Below are positions 7,545-15,173 of a DNA stretch of 64,000 bases, piece by piece; the stretch's first letter is position 1, and the number at the start of each line of letters is the position of its first letter. A model generated the notes under the pieces. The model saw only the letters and a list, made by a program, of their open reading frames with translations. It was not told where the DNA came from and did no database searches. Made by a program: the position numbers and the translations under genes. Origin of the DNA: Arthrobacter sp. B2a2-09. GTDB lineage: Bacteria; Actinomycetota; Actinomycetes; Actinomycetales; Micrococcaceae. The stretch is from NCBI RefSeq assembly GCF_027587375.1, contig NZ_JAMXIC010000014.1:1-64000 (forward strand), in the 5' to 3' direction.

Positions 7545-8672
7545 ATGAAGACCCCAACGAGAGCCCGGAGCGGTCCGAGTCTGGCCATGCTAGGCGCCCG
7601 CACCCTGGGTAGCGCCCTGGGCTCCGGGCCAAACTCGCTGAACGCCCTGCGCTTGGTCTTCGCCGCAGCCGTGATCGTCTCCCACTCCTGGTGGCTGGGC
7701 GGCTACGGCCCGGAACCCTCGCTTTACGGGATCAAGCTCGGCACCGCAGGCGTCATAGGGTTCTTCGCCATCTCCGGCTATCTCATCACTGTCAGCGCCG
7801 AACGCTCCGAGACAGTCCTGGAGTATGCCGCGGCCCGACTCACCCGCATCTATCCAGCTCTCGCCGTCGCTGCGCTTGCTGTTGCCTTCGTGGCAGCACC
7901 GCTTGGCGCCCTCCTGACACATGGAACCTACGACCCACGCGGAGCCCTGGCCTTCCTCGGCGCCGCCCTGGCCCTCAGCGTCGGCGTCATGGACACGCCC
8001 GCCATAGGGACGTCCCTCTGGGGCAACAACGACCGCTTCGACTGGAACGGCCCCTTGTGGACTCTCACCTGGGAGGGGCTGTGCTACGTCATCGTCGCTG
8101 TGATTGTGTTCCTGCTCCGCAGGATTCCAGAGAGCAGGCGAGGCACGGCCACTGCAATTTTCCTGCTCTTTGCGGCATCCACGGGCGCAGTCTTCGGAAA
8201 GCTCCTAGCGGGTGGCTTTGGGCCGAACCGCACCGAATTCGTCCTCCCGTTGCTCGCGATCTTCATGGCGGGATCCCTCCTTGCCACCCAGAAGCACAGA
8301 ATCCGCGTCGGTGCGGTGCCAAGCCTTCTCGCTGCACTGGCCGTCTGGGGCGCTCTCGCCACGGGCTTCGGTACAGCCCTCGCCCCATTGCCGTTTGCCT
8401 ACCTTGTCCTGTCGATCGGTTCAATCGGCAGCGCATCCACCATCGGGTCTCACTACGACCTCTCTTACGGGATCTACATCTACGGATGGCCGGTCCAACA
8501 GCTCCTCGCTGCAGCCCATGCGCCATCACACGTTCCCGCGCTCGGGTTTGCTGCGCTCGCTCTCGTGGCGGCCTGGCCCCTTGGTTTCCTGAGCTGCGTG
8601 GCGGTAGAACAGCCAGCCCAGCGGATCCGGCGCGCGCTCATGAGTCGCCTCGCCGTCCGCGCAGCCGATTAA
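7545..8672 (+). CDS. Acyltransferase family 3 membrane protein (OafA/YrhL type)
   Basis: 375 residues with about ten hydrophobic helices. The family's marks are present: NSLNALRLVFAAAVIVSHSW (R..... and catalytic-type His at the end of helix 1), TAGVIGFFAISGYLIT (F F . I S G Y L), a R.YP segment after it, and SYGIYIYGWPVQQ near the C-terminus. These proteins transfer acyl groups, usually acetyl, to sugars of polysaccharides, glycans or antibiotics at the cytoplasmic membrane; the acceptor is unknown. There is no SGNH domain, so it is the short form. It is followed by the promoter of the secreted GH32 gene and may not be functionally linked to it. Confidence 0.85.
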   Translation: MKTPTRARSGPSLAMLGARTLGSALGSGPNSLNALRLVFAAAVIVSHSWWLGGYGPEPSLYGIKLGTAGVIGFFAISGYLITVSAERSETVLEYAAARLTRIYPALAVAALAVAFVAAPLGALLTHGTYDPRGALAFLGAALALSVGVMDTPAIGTSLWGNNDRFDWNGPLWTLTWEGLCYVIVAVIVFLLRRIPESRRGTATAIFLLFAASTGAVFGKLLAGGFGPNRTEFVLPLLAIFMAGSLLATQKHRIRVGAVPSLLAALAVWGALATGFGTALAPLPFAYLVLSIGSIGSASTIGSHYDLSYGIYIYGWPVQQLLAAAHAPSHVPALGFAALALVAAWPLGFLSCVAVEQPAQRIRRALMSRLAVRAAD

Positions 8673-8682
8673 ACCAGTGCGC

Positions 8683-8719
8683 TAAAACGCTTGATCAAAA
8701 CTTCATCGCCAGCTATTCT
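8683..8719 (+). promoter_or_regulatory. Likely promoter of the GH32 gene with a LacI-type site on the -35
   Basis: TTGATC at 8691-8696 and TATTCT at 8714-8719 are 17 bases apart. TAAAACGCTTGA at 8683-8694 overlaps the -35 and has the central AACGCTT core typical of LacI/GalR operators. This is motif reading only. Confidence 0.45.
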
Positions 8720-8723
8720 TTCC

Positions 8724-8743
8724 GTGATTAAGCGTTTAATCAC
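8724..8743. promoter_or_regulatory. LacI/GalR-type operator ahead of the GH32 gene
   Basis: GTGATTAAGCGTTTAATCAC: 8-bp perfect arms around GCGT, just downstream of the predicted -10. Together with the similar core at 8683-8694 it forms a pair about 45 bases apart, as expected for repression by a LacI-family regulator responding to a fructose-derived sugar. No LacI gene lies in the window. Confidence 0.55.
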
Positions 8744-8854
8744 AAGTCCTTAGCTCCACCACAAGCTCCCCCGCCTGCTCAACAACGCCGTGTGCAGTGG
8801 CTCGACGCAGAGCTATCGGCGGTCGAGCAGTCCTGACCGAGACCCGGAGATTTT

Positions 8855-11347
8855 ATGGCCCACTCAGCAAGGAGACTGTCGAAGAGGGCGAGCTTGCTCG
8901 CCCTCTTCGCCGCGCTCACGATGTTTTTCACGACCACCGTAGTGACCGGGGACATCCCCGGCGCAGGAGCCGTCGGCAGCGCGACCGCACCGACAATGCG
9001 CGCCACCTACCACATGACCCCGCCGTCAGGATGGCTGAGCGATCCTCAGCGGCCCATCTATCTCAACGGCAAGTACAACTTCTATTACCTCCACAGCACC
9101 CAGGACAACGGCCCCGGCGGGTGGCGACATGCGACGTCGTCGGACACCGTGGTGTTCAACGACCAAGGCGACGCCCTCCCGCTCCAGAGCAATTTCCCCG
9201 TCTGGACCGGCTCCTCGGTGATCGACACGAACAACACCGCGGGCTTCGGGGCCGGCGCCGTCGTCGCGCTCGCAACGCAACCCACCGACGGCGACCCGTT
9301 CCAGCAGTCGCAATACCTCTGGTATTCGACCGACGGGGGGACAACGTTCACACAGTACGGCGCGCCGGTCATCGCCAACCCGGATGCTTCGGACTGGTTC
9401 CGCGACCCGAAGATCGTTTGGGACGCGGCGCACTCGACGTGGGTCGCAGCGATCGGCCGCCAGCAGAAAATCACGTTCTACACCTCGCCGGACCTCAAGA
9501 CCTGGACCCATCAGACGGACTTCAGCTACACCACCCCGAACATCGGCGGCGTTGAGTGCCCGGACATCTTCCAGATGAAGGCCAACGACGGCTCGTGGCA
9601 TTGGATCATGGCCGGGAGCATGCAGGGCGACTACAGCGGCAAGCCGGACACGTACGCCTACTGGACCGGCACCTGGAACGGCTCGGCGTTCGTCGCGGAC
9701 CAGACGGACCCGCAGTGGCTCGACTGGGGCTCGGACTGGTACGCCTCGGTGAGCTGGCCGGACGCCGCGAATCCCGACACCTCCCGTTACGCGATCGGCT
9801 GGATGAACAACTGGCATTACGCGCCGCACACCGTACCGACTGACTCCACCGACAACTACAACGGCCAGATGTCCGTGGTGCGCCAGCTCAGCCTCAAGTC
9901 CGAGGGCAGCGGCGTCTACAGCCTTCTGTCCCAGCCGACACCGAATCTGGCCAACTACGCCACCAAGACCGTTAAGCCCGCCAACGCCACTGTCAATGGA
10001 CGGACAGCCCTCGACTACCACGGCTCGGCCTACGAGCTCGACGCCGACGTCAGCTGGACCGCCCTGAACAACGTCGGTATCTCCGTGGGCGAGAACAAGG
10101 ATGCCAGCCGGCACACGAACATCGGCGTCTACGGGGGCAACCTCTACGTCGATCGCTCCGCGCAGGACCAGGTGCCGTACTCCTTCGGCACCTACCAGCA
10201 GTCGCAGGCGCCGCTCGCATCGGGTGCGACATCCGTGCACCTCCGGATCCTCGTGGACCACGGCAGCGTGGAGGTCTTCGCCGACGACGGCCGGATCGCA
10301 CTCTCGAACCAGGACTTCTTCACGTCGTCGGACACTGGGATCTCCCTTTTCACGATCGGCGGTAGCGCGAACTTCACCAACCTCTCGATCACGGAATTCG
10401 CCAATATCACCGAGCAGGCGAATCCCGCGGCGCCGTTCGCAGACTTCGAAGGCAGCACATATGGTTCATGGACGACGGCGGGAGCGGCCTTCGGTTCCGG
10501 GCCCGCCACCGGGGCGCTCGCTAACCAGCAGCCCGTCACGGGCTACCTCGGGAACAGGCTCGTCAACAGTTTCAACGGCGGCGACGCGTCGACCGGAACG
10601 CTGACCTCGCCGTCGTTCACCATCGGCCACTCGTACGTCAACTTCCTCGCAGGAGGCGGGAACAACCCGAGGCCCTCGGACGTCTTCGCCGACTTCGAGG
10701 GCGCGACGTGGGGTGCCGGGTGGACGGCGTCGGGCAGCTACGTTGGCCAAGGCCCGACGGCGGAATCCCTCCCGAACCAGCTCGGCTCCAAGGTCCTCGA
10801 TACGTACGTCGGAGGAGGTGATGCCGCCACCGGCGCGATCACGTCGCCGACGTTCACGATCACGCGGGACTATATCGACTTCCTCATCGCGGGAGGAAAC
10901 CACCCCTGGGGCCAGTCGGGTGCCGCTGCGGTGAACCTCCTCGTCAACGGGCAAGTTGTCCGCACGGCAACGGGCCAGAACTCATCGACCATGTCGAACG
11001 TGAACTGGGACGTCCACACGCTCGTGGGGCAGAAGGCCCAAATCCAGGTCATCGACCACGCAACCGGATCCTGGGGCCACGTCATGGTGGACCAGATCGT
11101 GTTCAGCAGCGTGCCGAACGCGGTTGGCGGTGAGCCCGACAATCAGACCACGGTCAACCTCGTGGTCAACGGGCAAGTTGTTCGCACCGCGACGGGCCAG
11201 AACAGCGAGCATCTCGCGTGGACATCCTGGAACGTCTCCGACCTCGTCGGTCAGAGCGCCCAGCTCCAGGTGGTCGATAACGGCACAGGAAGCTGGGGCC
11301 ATATCCTGTTGGACCAGGTCACCTTCGAAGACGTACCGGCCGCCTAA
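8855..11347 (+). CDS. Secreted GH32 enzyme, levan fructotransferase-like, with nested C-terminal modules
   Basis: 830 residues. Residues 1-40 are a signal peptide (RRLSKRA, hydrophobic run, AGA). The GH32 five-blade propeller begins near residue 50. WLSDPQRP carries the nucleophile Asp63, FRDPK the stabiliser Asp184 and ECPD the acid/base Glu234. The MTPPSGWL.DPQRP form and the GGVECPD, WLDWG.DWYA and GWMNNW segments resemble Arthrobacter levan fructotransferases, which cut levan and release di-fructose dianhydride IV, more than ordinary levanases with WMNDPNG; the product is still an inference. A GH32 C-terminal beta-sandwich runs to about residue 515. After it comes a repeated module in the order A1 (about 528-606), A2 (611-690), B2 (693-760), B3 (767-830). 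It probably acts on levan outside the cell. The start ATG follows CGGAGATTTT. Confidence 0.85.
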   Translation: MAHSARRLSKRASLLALFAALTMFFTTTVVTGDIPGAGAVGSATAPTMRATYHMTPPSGWLSDPQRPIYLNGKYNFYYLHSTQDNGPGGWRHATSSDTVVFNDQGDALPLQSNFPVWTGSSVIDTNNTAGFGAGAVVALATQPTDGDPFQQSQYLWYSTDGGTTFTQYGAPVIANPDASDWFRDPKIVWDAAHSTWVAAIGRQQKITFYTSPDLKTWTHQTDFSYTTPNIGGVECPDIFQMKANDGSWHWIMAGSMQGDYSGKPDTYAYWTGTWNGSAFVADQTDPQWLDWGSDWYASVSWPDAANPDTSRYAIGWMNNWHYAPHTVPTDSTDNYNGQMSVVRQLSLKSEGSGVYSLLSQPTPNLANYATKTVKPANATVNGRTALDYHGSAYELDADVSWTALNNVGISVGENKDASRHTNIGVYGGNLYVDRSAQDQVPYSFGTYQQSQAPLASGATSVHLRILVDHGSVEVFADDGRIALSNQDFFTSSDTGISLFTIGGSANFTNLSITEFANITEQANPAAPFADFEGSTYGSWTTAGAAFGSGPATGALANQQPVTGYLGNRLVNSFNGGDASTGTLTSPSFTIGHSYVNFLAGGGNNPRPSDVFADFEGATWGAGWTASGSYVGQGPTAESLPNQLGSKVLDTYVGGGDAATGAITSPTFTITRDYIDFLIAGGNHPWGQSGAAAVNLLVNGQVVRTATGQNSSTMSNVNWDVHTLVGQKAQIQVIDHATGSWGHVMVDQIVFSSVPNAVGGEPDNQTTVNLVVNGQVVRTATGQNSEHLAWTSWNVSDLVGQSAQLQVVDNGTGSWGHILLDQVTFEDVPAA

Positions 11348-11360
11348 GCCGAATACTCCT

Positions 11361-11517
11361 TCAGCATGTCCTTCCTGACCTTCTTTGGCGCGCTAAAGCC
11401 CCGGAATGACGCGACTCGCCGTGTCGCAAGCGCTTTCCCAAACCAAAGAAGGTCTGGACGGCGCGCCGTCCTCCCGCGAGAAACCCTGGAGGACGGCGCG
11501 CTCACGGATAATCCGCC
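11361..11517 (+). repeat. Structured ~155-bp repeat, copy A
   Basis: About 90% identical to 30821-30973 over its first ~125 bases. It can fold into a nested stem-loop: 12-bp outer arms GACCTTCTTTGG (11377-11388) and CCAAAGAAGGTC (11443-11454), a middle GCGCT/AGCGC helix and an inner GCGAC/GTCGC helix. A second hairpin with perfect 14-bp arms follows (11461-11474 with 11488-11501). Copy B keeps both stems with changes on both sides. It may be a small non-autonomous mobile repeat or a structured RNA. It contains no convincing gene. Confidence 0.7.
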
Positions 11518-11616
11518 GGCTGCTGTGACCGTTGAGAGTTCCCGGATTGAGGGCCTAATTGAGATTCAGCTATCATTTGATTTCTGCGATTGTTGATTCT
11601 CTGATGGGGGAAGACT

Positions 11617-13062
11617 GTGATCTTCAATTTCACTCGCACCCTGGGTGCCTCTCTGGCAGGTGTGCTCAGTGGTAGTTTCGTTCTGGGCGGTCTGGCTACC
11701 GCTGCCCCGGCGATGGCCACGGACAGGCCCGTTACCAACGATCTGTTCTCCATCGATACGACGGTGATCGCCCTTAGCGCCGGTATCGGAATCCGCGAGA
11801 GCGGCACGTCCACGTTCACCGCGAAGCGCGACATCCGGGTGTCCTCGAACGTGGTACCCGATACCCCCACACTGGAGGAAGGGGCCAAGCTCGTCGGGAC
11901 CTGCCCGACGCTGTGGACCTCCGTTGTGATGCACGCCGGTGACACTTGCACCCTGGAGTACTACTTTGCGCCACAGAGTTTCTACTTACGTTACGGCGGC
12001 GGGTGGAATCCCTCGGCCGTTCCGATTGCCGCAAACGGTACACCCGAAGGTGACGCCGTTGAAGCCTCAGTGCAGGTCACGGGCAAAGTCCTGACTCTTG
12101 ACTTCGGTCAGATTGACCTCGGCACCACGCAGGTGGGTGAGCAGAAGACCGTCTTCTTAGAGGTGACGAATCGCACCGCCATTGATCTTCCCGTCCTGGA
12201 ACCGGCATACATGCCAGGGGGTCTTAAACCGCTGGAAGCGGGCCAGTTCCCCGTTGTCATTCCGGCAGGGAAGACTGTTTCCATCCCTCTGGCCCAGTCC
12301 CCAACCTGGCCTGGTCCGGTCCACCCAATCTTCTACATCGAGGCTGAGGTACCCGCCCCGTCCTGGGGCCAACAACGCCCCGTCTCATACCCGGTGAATG
12401 TGACCGGAAAGGTCACGGCTGCGCCCCTGACCGTAACGGACGCTGATTTTGGCACCGTGCAGGCAGGCAAGACGGTCAAGCAAACCGTGACCGTGACGAA
12501 CACCGGCACCACCTGGGCCTTGATCGAGGCTGCCCTCAACAACGCCGGCACCCCAACGGATATAGCCCTTAGCGACTTTGATAAGGTCTTCGGCCCCGGG
12601 GAGAGCAAAGAAATCACGGTCACATGGACTCCGACCGGGAGCAGCCACCTCACGGGCGCCCTGGGCACGATCACGTTCAACGACACCTGGACACCTGCCG
12701 ACTACCCCCGCACGGCAACAGCCAAGCTGACCGGATCGCGCGCGCCAACCGCCCCCGTCGACCCTGTTGCTCCCACTGACCCGGTCACTCCCACTGAACC
12801 GGTCACTCCCACCGGCCCGCTCACTCCCTCTGAACCGGGAACCTCGACTGATGTAGCGCCAGTGGCTCCGACCAGCCTTGTCACGCCGAGAGGTAACGGT
12901 CAGCCAACCACGGGTACGAGTCCGGAAGCCGGGCTTGCGAAAACAGGTGCCAACATCAGCCCGGCGACCTGGCTGGTCCCGTTGGCTCTCATCGCCGCTG
13001 GTGGATCCCTCATCACCCTCCGTCTGATCAGCAACCGGCGCGCACGACACGACGGCCACTGA
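11617..13062 (+). CDS. LAXTG cell-wall-anchored surface protein
   Basis: 481 residues from a GTG at 11617, with GGGGGAAG four bases upstream; the nearby ATG at 11604 is out of frame. It has a signal peptide ending near ATAAPAMA. Two immunoglobulin-like sandwiches follow, each with a DFG.(I/V)..G....(Q/K)TV.(L/V).VTN pattern (about 150-260 and 270-370), as in ASPM-SPD-2-Hydin-like domains. Then come a Pro/Thr-rich stalk of PVTPTEP-type repeats (about 375-420), the sorting motif LAKTG, a hydrophobic helix and a basic tail [13 protein letters not shown] is the signal used by class E sortases in actinobacteria, so the protein is probably linked to peptidoglycan. Its ligand is unknown. It is a single gene, converging on the polyphosphate glucokinase gene. 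Confidence 0.8.
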   Translation: MIFNFTRTLGASLAGVLSGSFVLGGLATAAPAMATDRPVTNDLFSIDTTVIALSAGIGIRESGTSTFTAKRDIRVSSNVVPDTPTLEEGAKLVGTCPTLWTSVVMHAGDTCTLEYYFAPQSFYLRYGGGWNPSAVPIAANGTPEGDAVEASVQVTGKVLTLDFGQIDLGTTQVGEQKTVFLEVTNRTAIDLPVLEPAYMPGGLKPLEAGQFPVVIPAGKTVSIPLAQSPTWPGPVHPIFYIEAEVPAPSWGQQRPVSYPVNVTGKVTAAPLTVTDADFGTVQAGKTVKQTVTVTNTGTTWALIEAALNNAGTPTDIALSDFDKVFGPGESKEITVTWTPTGSSHLTGALGTITFNDTWTPADYPRTATAKLTGSRAPTAPVDPVAPTDPVTPTEPVTPTGPLTPSEPGTSTDVAPVAPTSLVTPRGNGQPTTGTSPEAGLAKTGANISPATWLVPLALIAAGGSLITLRLISNRRARHDGH

Positions 13063-13122
13063 ACCCTGAACTCCGGACGGATCCGCATCCAAAGGATCTT
13101 GAGGATCGGGTCTCGGCATTGT

Positions 13123-14007
13123 TCACCTGCTCGACGTAACCGGCCTGTTCGATTCCGGGCTCTTCGGTGAGGCCAAAATCGACGGCGCAGCTACTGACTT
13201 CAATAGCCCGTAACGGGCAGTCCGGTCCCACGGTGCTGACGCAGCCTGGATGGCGGCGCCCACGATGCCCGCCTCGTTCCTGAGCTTCGCGGGAACGACG
13301 GGGGTCCTCAGATTAAGGTGAGGCAGGTATTCGTCGGCTCTTTGGGAGATGCCTCCACCCACAATGATGAGTTCGGGCGAGAACATGAACTCAAGTTCAG
13401 AAAGGTAACGTTGCAAGCGGACGCTGTATTCTTGCCAGCCCAATCCGTCACGTTCACGGGCGACGGCGGATGCTCTGGTTTCAGCGTCGTGACCATCGAT
13501 GGAAATGTGACCTAGCTCGACATTTGACACTACGTTCCCGTCGAAAATCAGGGCTGATCCGATCCCGGTGCCCAGGGTAATGACCAAAACGGTGCCGAGT
13601 GTTCCCTTGCCGGCGCCGTAGCGGGCTTCCGCGAGTCCTGCTGCGTCGGCGTCGTTCAGGACGGCGACTGGCCGCCGAATGCGATTGGAGAAATGGGTGC
13701 CGATGTCGAAATCGATGAAGGTCCTGTCCATGTTTGCCGCTGATCGAGAGGTGCCGTGCTGGACGATGCCCGGAAAGGTTACGCCAACGGTTGAATCACG
13801 TCCTGCTTCATTTCCTGCGGTGAGTTCGTCCACGATCTGCCGGACAACATCGCCGACCGATTCCGGATCAGCTGGTTGGGGCGTGGTTAAACGAACGCAG
13901 CTTCCGAGGATCTCGCCCTTTTCGAGGTTGACGATCCCGCCTTTGACGCCGGTGCCACCGATGTCAATGCCTATGAAGCGGCCCGGACTTGTCGTATTTA
14001 TGGGCAT
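13123..14007 (-). CDS. ppgK: Polyphosphate glucokinase
   Basis: 294 residues of the ROK/hexokinase fold, EC 2.7.1.63 type: glucose plus polyphosphate gives glucose 6-phosphate. The phosphate-binding loop is GIDIGGTGVKGGIV at residues 12-25; the catalytic loop is in VLNDADAAGLAEARYGAG; LGTGIGSALIFDG and ELGHI form the second phosphate and sugar sites. These match actinobacterial PpgK rather than ROK repressors, and there is no HTH or CXCGXXGC zinc motif. The C-terminal ~30 residues are a loose tail. It lies on the same strand as the aldo/keto reductase and the alpha-glucan operon and would phosphorylate the free glucose released by the cytoplasmic GH15 enzyme. Sixty bases separate it from the convergent surface-protein gene. 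Confidence 0.9.
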   Translation of the reverse strand: MPINTTSPGRFIGIDIGGTGVKGGIVNLEKGEILGSCVRLTTPQPADPESVGDVVRQIVDELTAGNEAGRDSTVGVTFPGIVQHGTSRSAANMDRTFIDFDIGTHFSNRIRRPVAVLNDADAAGLAEARYGAGKGTLGTVLVITLGTGIGSALIFDGNVVSNVELGHISIDGHDAETRASAVARERDGLGWQEYSVRLQRYLSELEFMFSPELIIVGGGISQRADEYLPHLNLRTPVVPAKLRNEAGIVGAAIQAASAPWDRTARYGLLKSVAAPSILASPKSPESNRPVTSSR

Positions 14008-14071
14008 GTTGGTCCGTTTCTTTGATCAGTTAAGGGCAGCGGCTTGTTATCGCTGCTGCCGCTAATGGTCG

Positions 14072-15070
14072 TCAAGGCCTGCTGTGGCAGCTATCGACCT
14101 TGCGCGGGTCGCGTTCGATGACGGGTTCGAGGATTTCATCGATCTCCTTCAGGAGTGCATCCTCTAGGGTCAGCCCGGCGGCCTTGGCGTTTTCCTTGAT
14201 CTGCGCCGGTTTGGAGGCGCCGATGATGGCGGTGGATACGTTCGGGTTTTGAAGCACCCATGCCAGGGCGAGGGTGCCTAGCGGAATTCCTGCTCCTGCT
14301 GCCAGGGGCTGAAGGCGCTGGACCCTGGCGAGAACGTCATCGCCCAGCCACTTGCCCATCGTGTCTTTGCCACCGTTTTCGTCGGTGGCGCGGGAACCGG
14401 AAGGTGCTTTCATCCCAGGTAAGTACTTACCGGTCAGCACACCCTGGGCAAGGGGCGACCACACAATCTGGCTCATCCCGAGCTCTTCACTGGCCGGGAT
14501 GATTTCCGGTTCAACAACCCTCCACAGCATGTTGTACTGGGGTTGGTTGGAGACCAGCGCGATGTTGAGTTCCTTGGCCAGGGCGGCTGCTGAACGGATC
14601 TCATCCACCGTCCATTCGGAGACGCCGATGTAGTGGGCTTTGCCGGCACGCACGACGTCGGCGAAAGCCTGCATCGTTTCCTCGAGCGGTGTTTCGTAGT
14701 CGAATCGGTGTGCCTGGTAGAGGTCTACGTAGTCTGTTCTGAGCCGGTGGAGGCTTCCGTCGATGGCTTCCATAATGTGTTTCCGGGAGAGTCCGCGATC
14801 GTTCTTTCCCGGGCCTGTCGGGAAATACACCTTGGTGAAGATCTCCACGCTCTCGCGCCGGATTCCGGCAAGCGCCGAGCCGAGGGCGGCTTCAGCCCGG
14901 GTCTCCGCGTACGCGTCGGCGGTGTCGAAAGTGCTGATGCCGGCGTCCAGGGCAGCATGCACGCATTGTCTTGCCAAGTCGTCATCAATCTGCGACCCGT
15001 GCGTTAGCCAGTTGCCGTATGCGATCTCGCTGACGTACATGCCGCTTCGGCCAAGTTTTCTGTATTCCAT
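14072..15070 (-). CDS. Aldo/keto reductase
   Basis: About 332 residues starting at the ATG at 15070 (MEYRKLGRSGMYVSEIAYGNW), preceded by GAAGGAAATCC. A longer reading from 15136 would cross the hairpin at 15113-15162 and has no family match. It is an NADPH-dependent TIM-barrel oxidoreductase: the catalytic tetrad is visible as D.AD.Y (FDTADAY), a Lys in IFTKVYF and a His in DLYQAHRFD. IVWSPLAQGVLTGKY and the C-terminal NPNVSTAIIGASKPAQIKEN form the cofactor site. It resembles the group that includes potassium-channel beta subunits. The substrate is unknown. It lies between the hairpin that ends the alpha-glucan operon and ppgK, 64 bases apart from the latter. Confidence 0.88.
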   Translation of the reverse strand: MEYRKLGRSGMYVSEIAYGNWLTHGSQIDDDLARQCVHAALDAGISTFDTADAYAETRAEAALGSALAGIRRESVEIFTKVYFPTGPGKNDRGLSRKHIMEAIDGSLHRLRTDYVDLYQAHRFDYETPLEETMQAFADVVRAGKAHYIGVSEWTVDEIRSAAALAKELNIALVSNQPQYNMLWRVVEPEIIPASEELGMSQIVWSPLAQGVLTGKYLPGMKAPSGSRATDENGGKDTMGKWLGDDVLARVQRLQPLAAGAGIPLGTLALAWVLQNPNVSTAIIGASKPAQIKENAKAAGLTLEDALLKEIDEILEPVIERDPRKVDSCHSRP

Positions 15071-15112
15071 GGATTTCCTTCGAGATAGCTGGTCCAATGG
15101 CAGGCTTCGCGC

Positions 15113-15162
15113 AGCCCTTCCACGTCGAGGAACCATCGCGGGTTCCTCGACGTGGAAGGGCT
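15113..15162 (-). terminator. Long perfect hairpin after the GH31/ABC operon
   Basis: 22-bp perfectly complementary arms (15113-15134 and 15141-15162) with a 6-base loop, 11 bases past the stop of the GH31 gene. There is no U tract, so it may stop transcription with a factor or protect the transcript end; both fit the end of the operon. Confidence 0.7.
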
Positions 15163-15173
15163 ATGGTTCTTGA

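Noticed and set aside
9026..10261. 411-residue minus-strand frame
   Set aside because: Antisense to the GH32 catalytic domain, low-complexity Val/Arg/Gly-rich.
11366..11596. 76-residue frame across repeat copy A
   Set aside because: The frame is not kept in copy B, while the hairpins are; the segment is better explained as a structured repeat.
12702..12884. Pro/Thr repeats in the LAXTG protein as a mobile or satellite repeat
   Set aside because: They are an in-frame stalk of a wall-anchored protein, a normal feature of this class.
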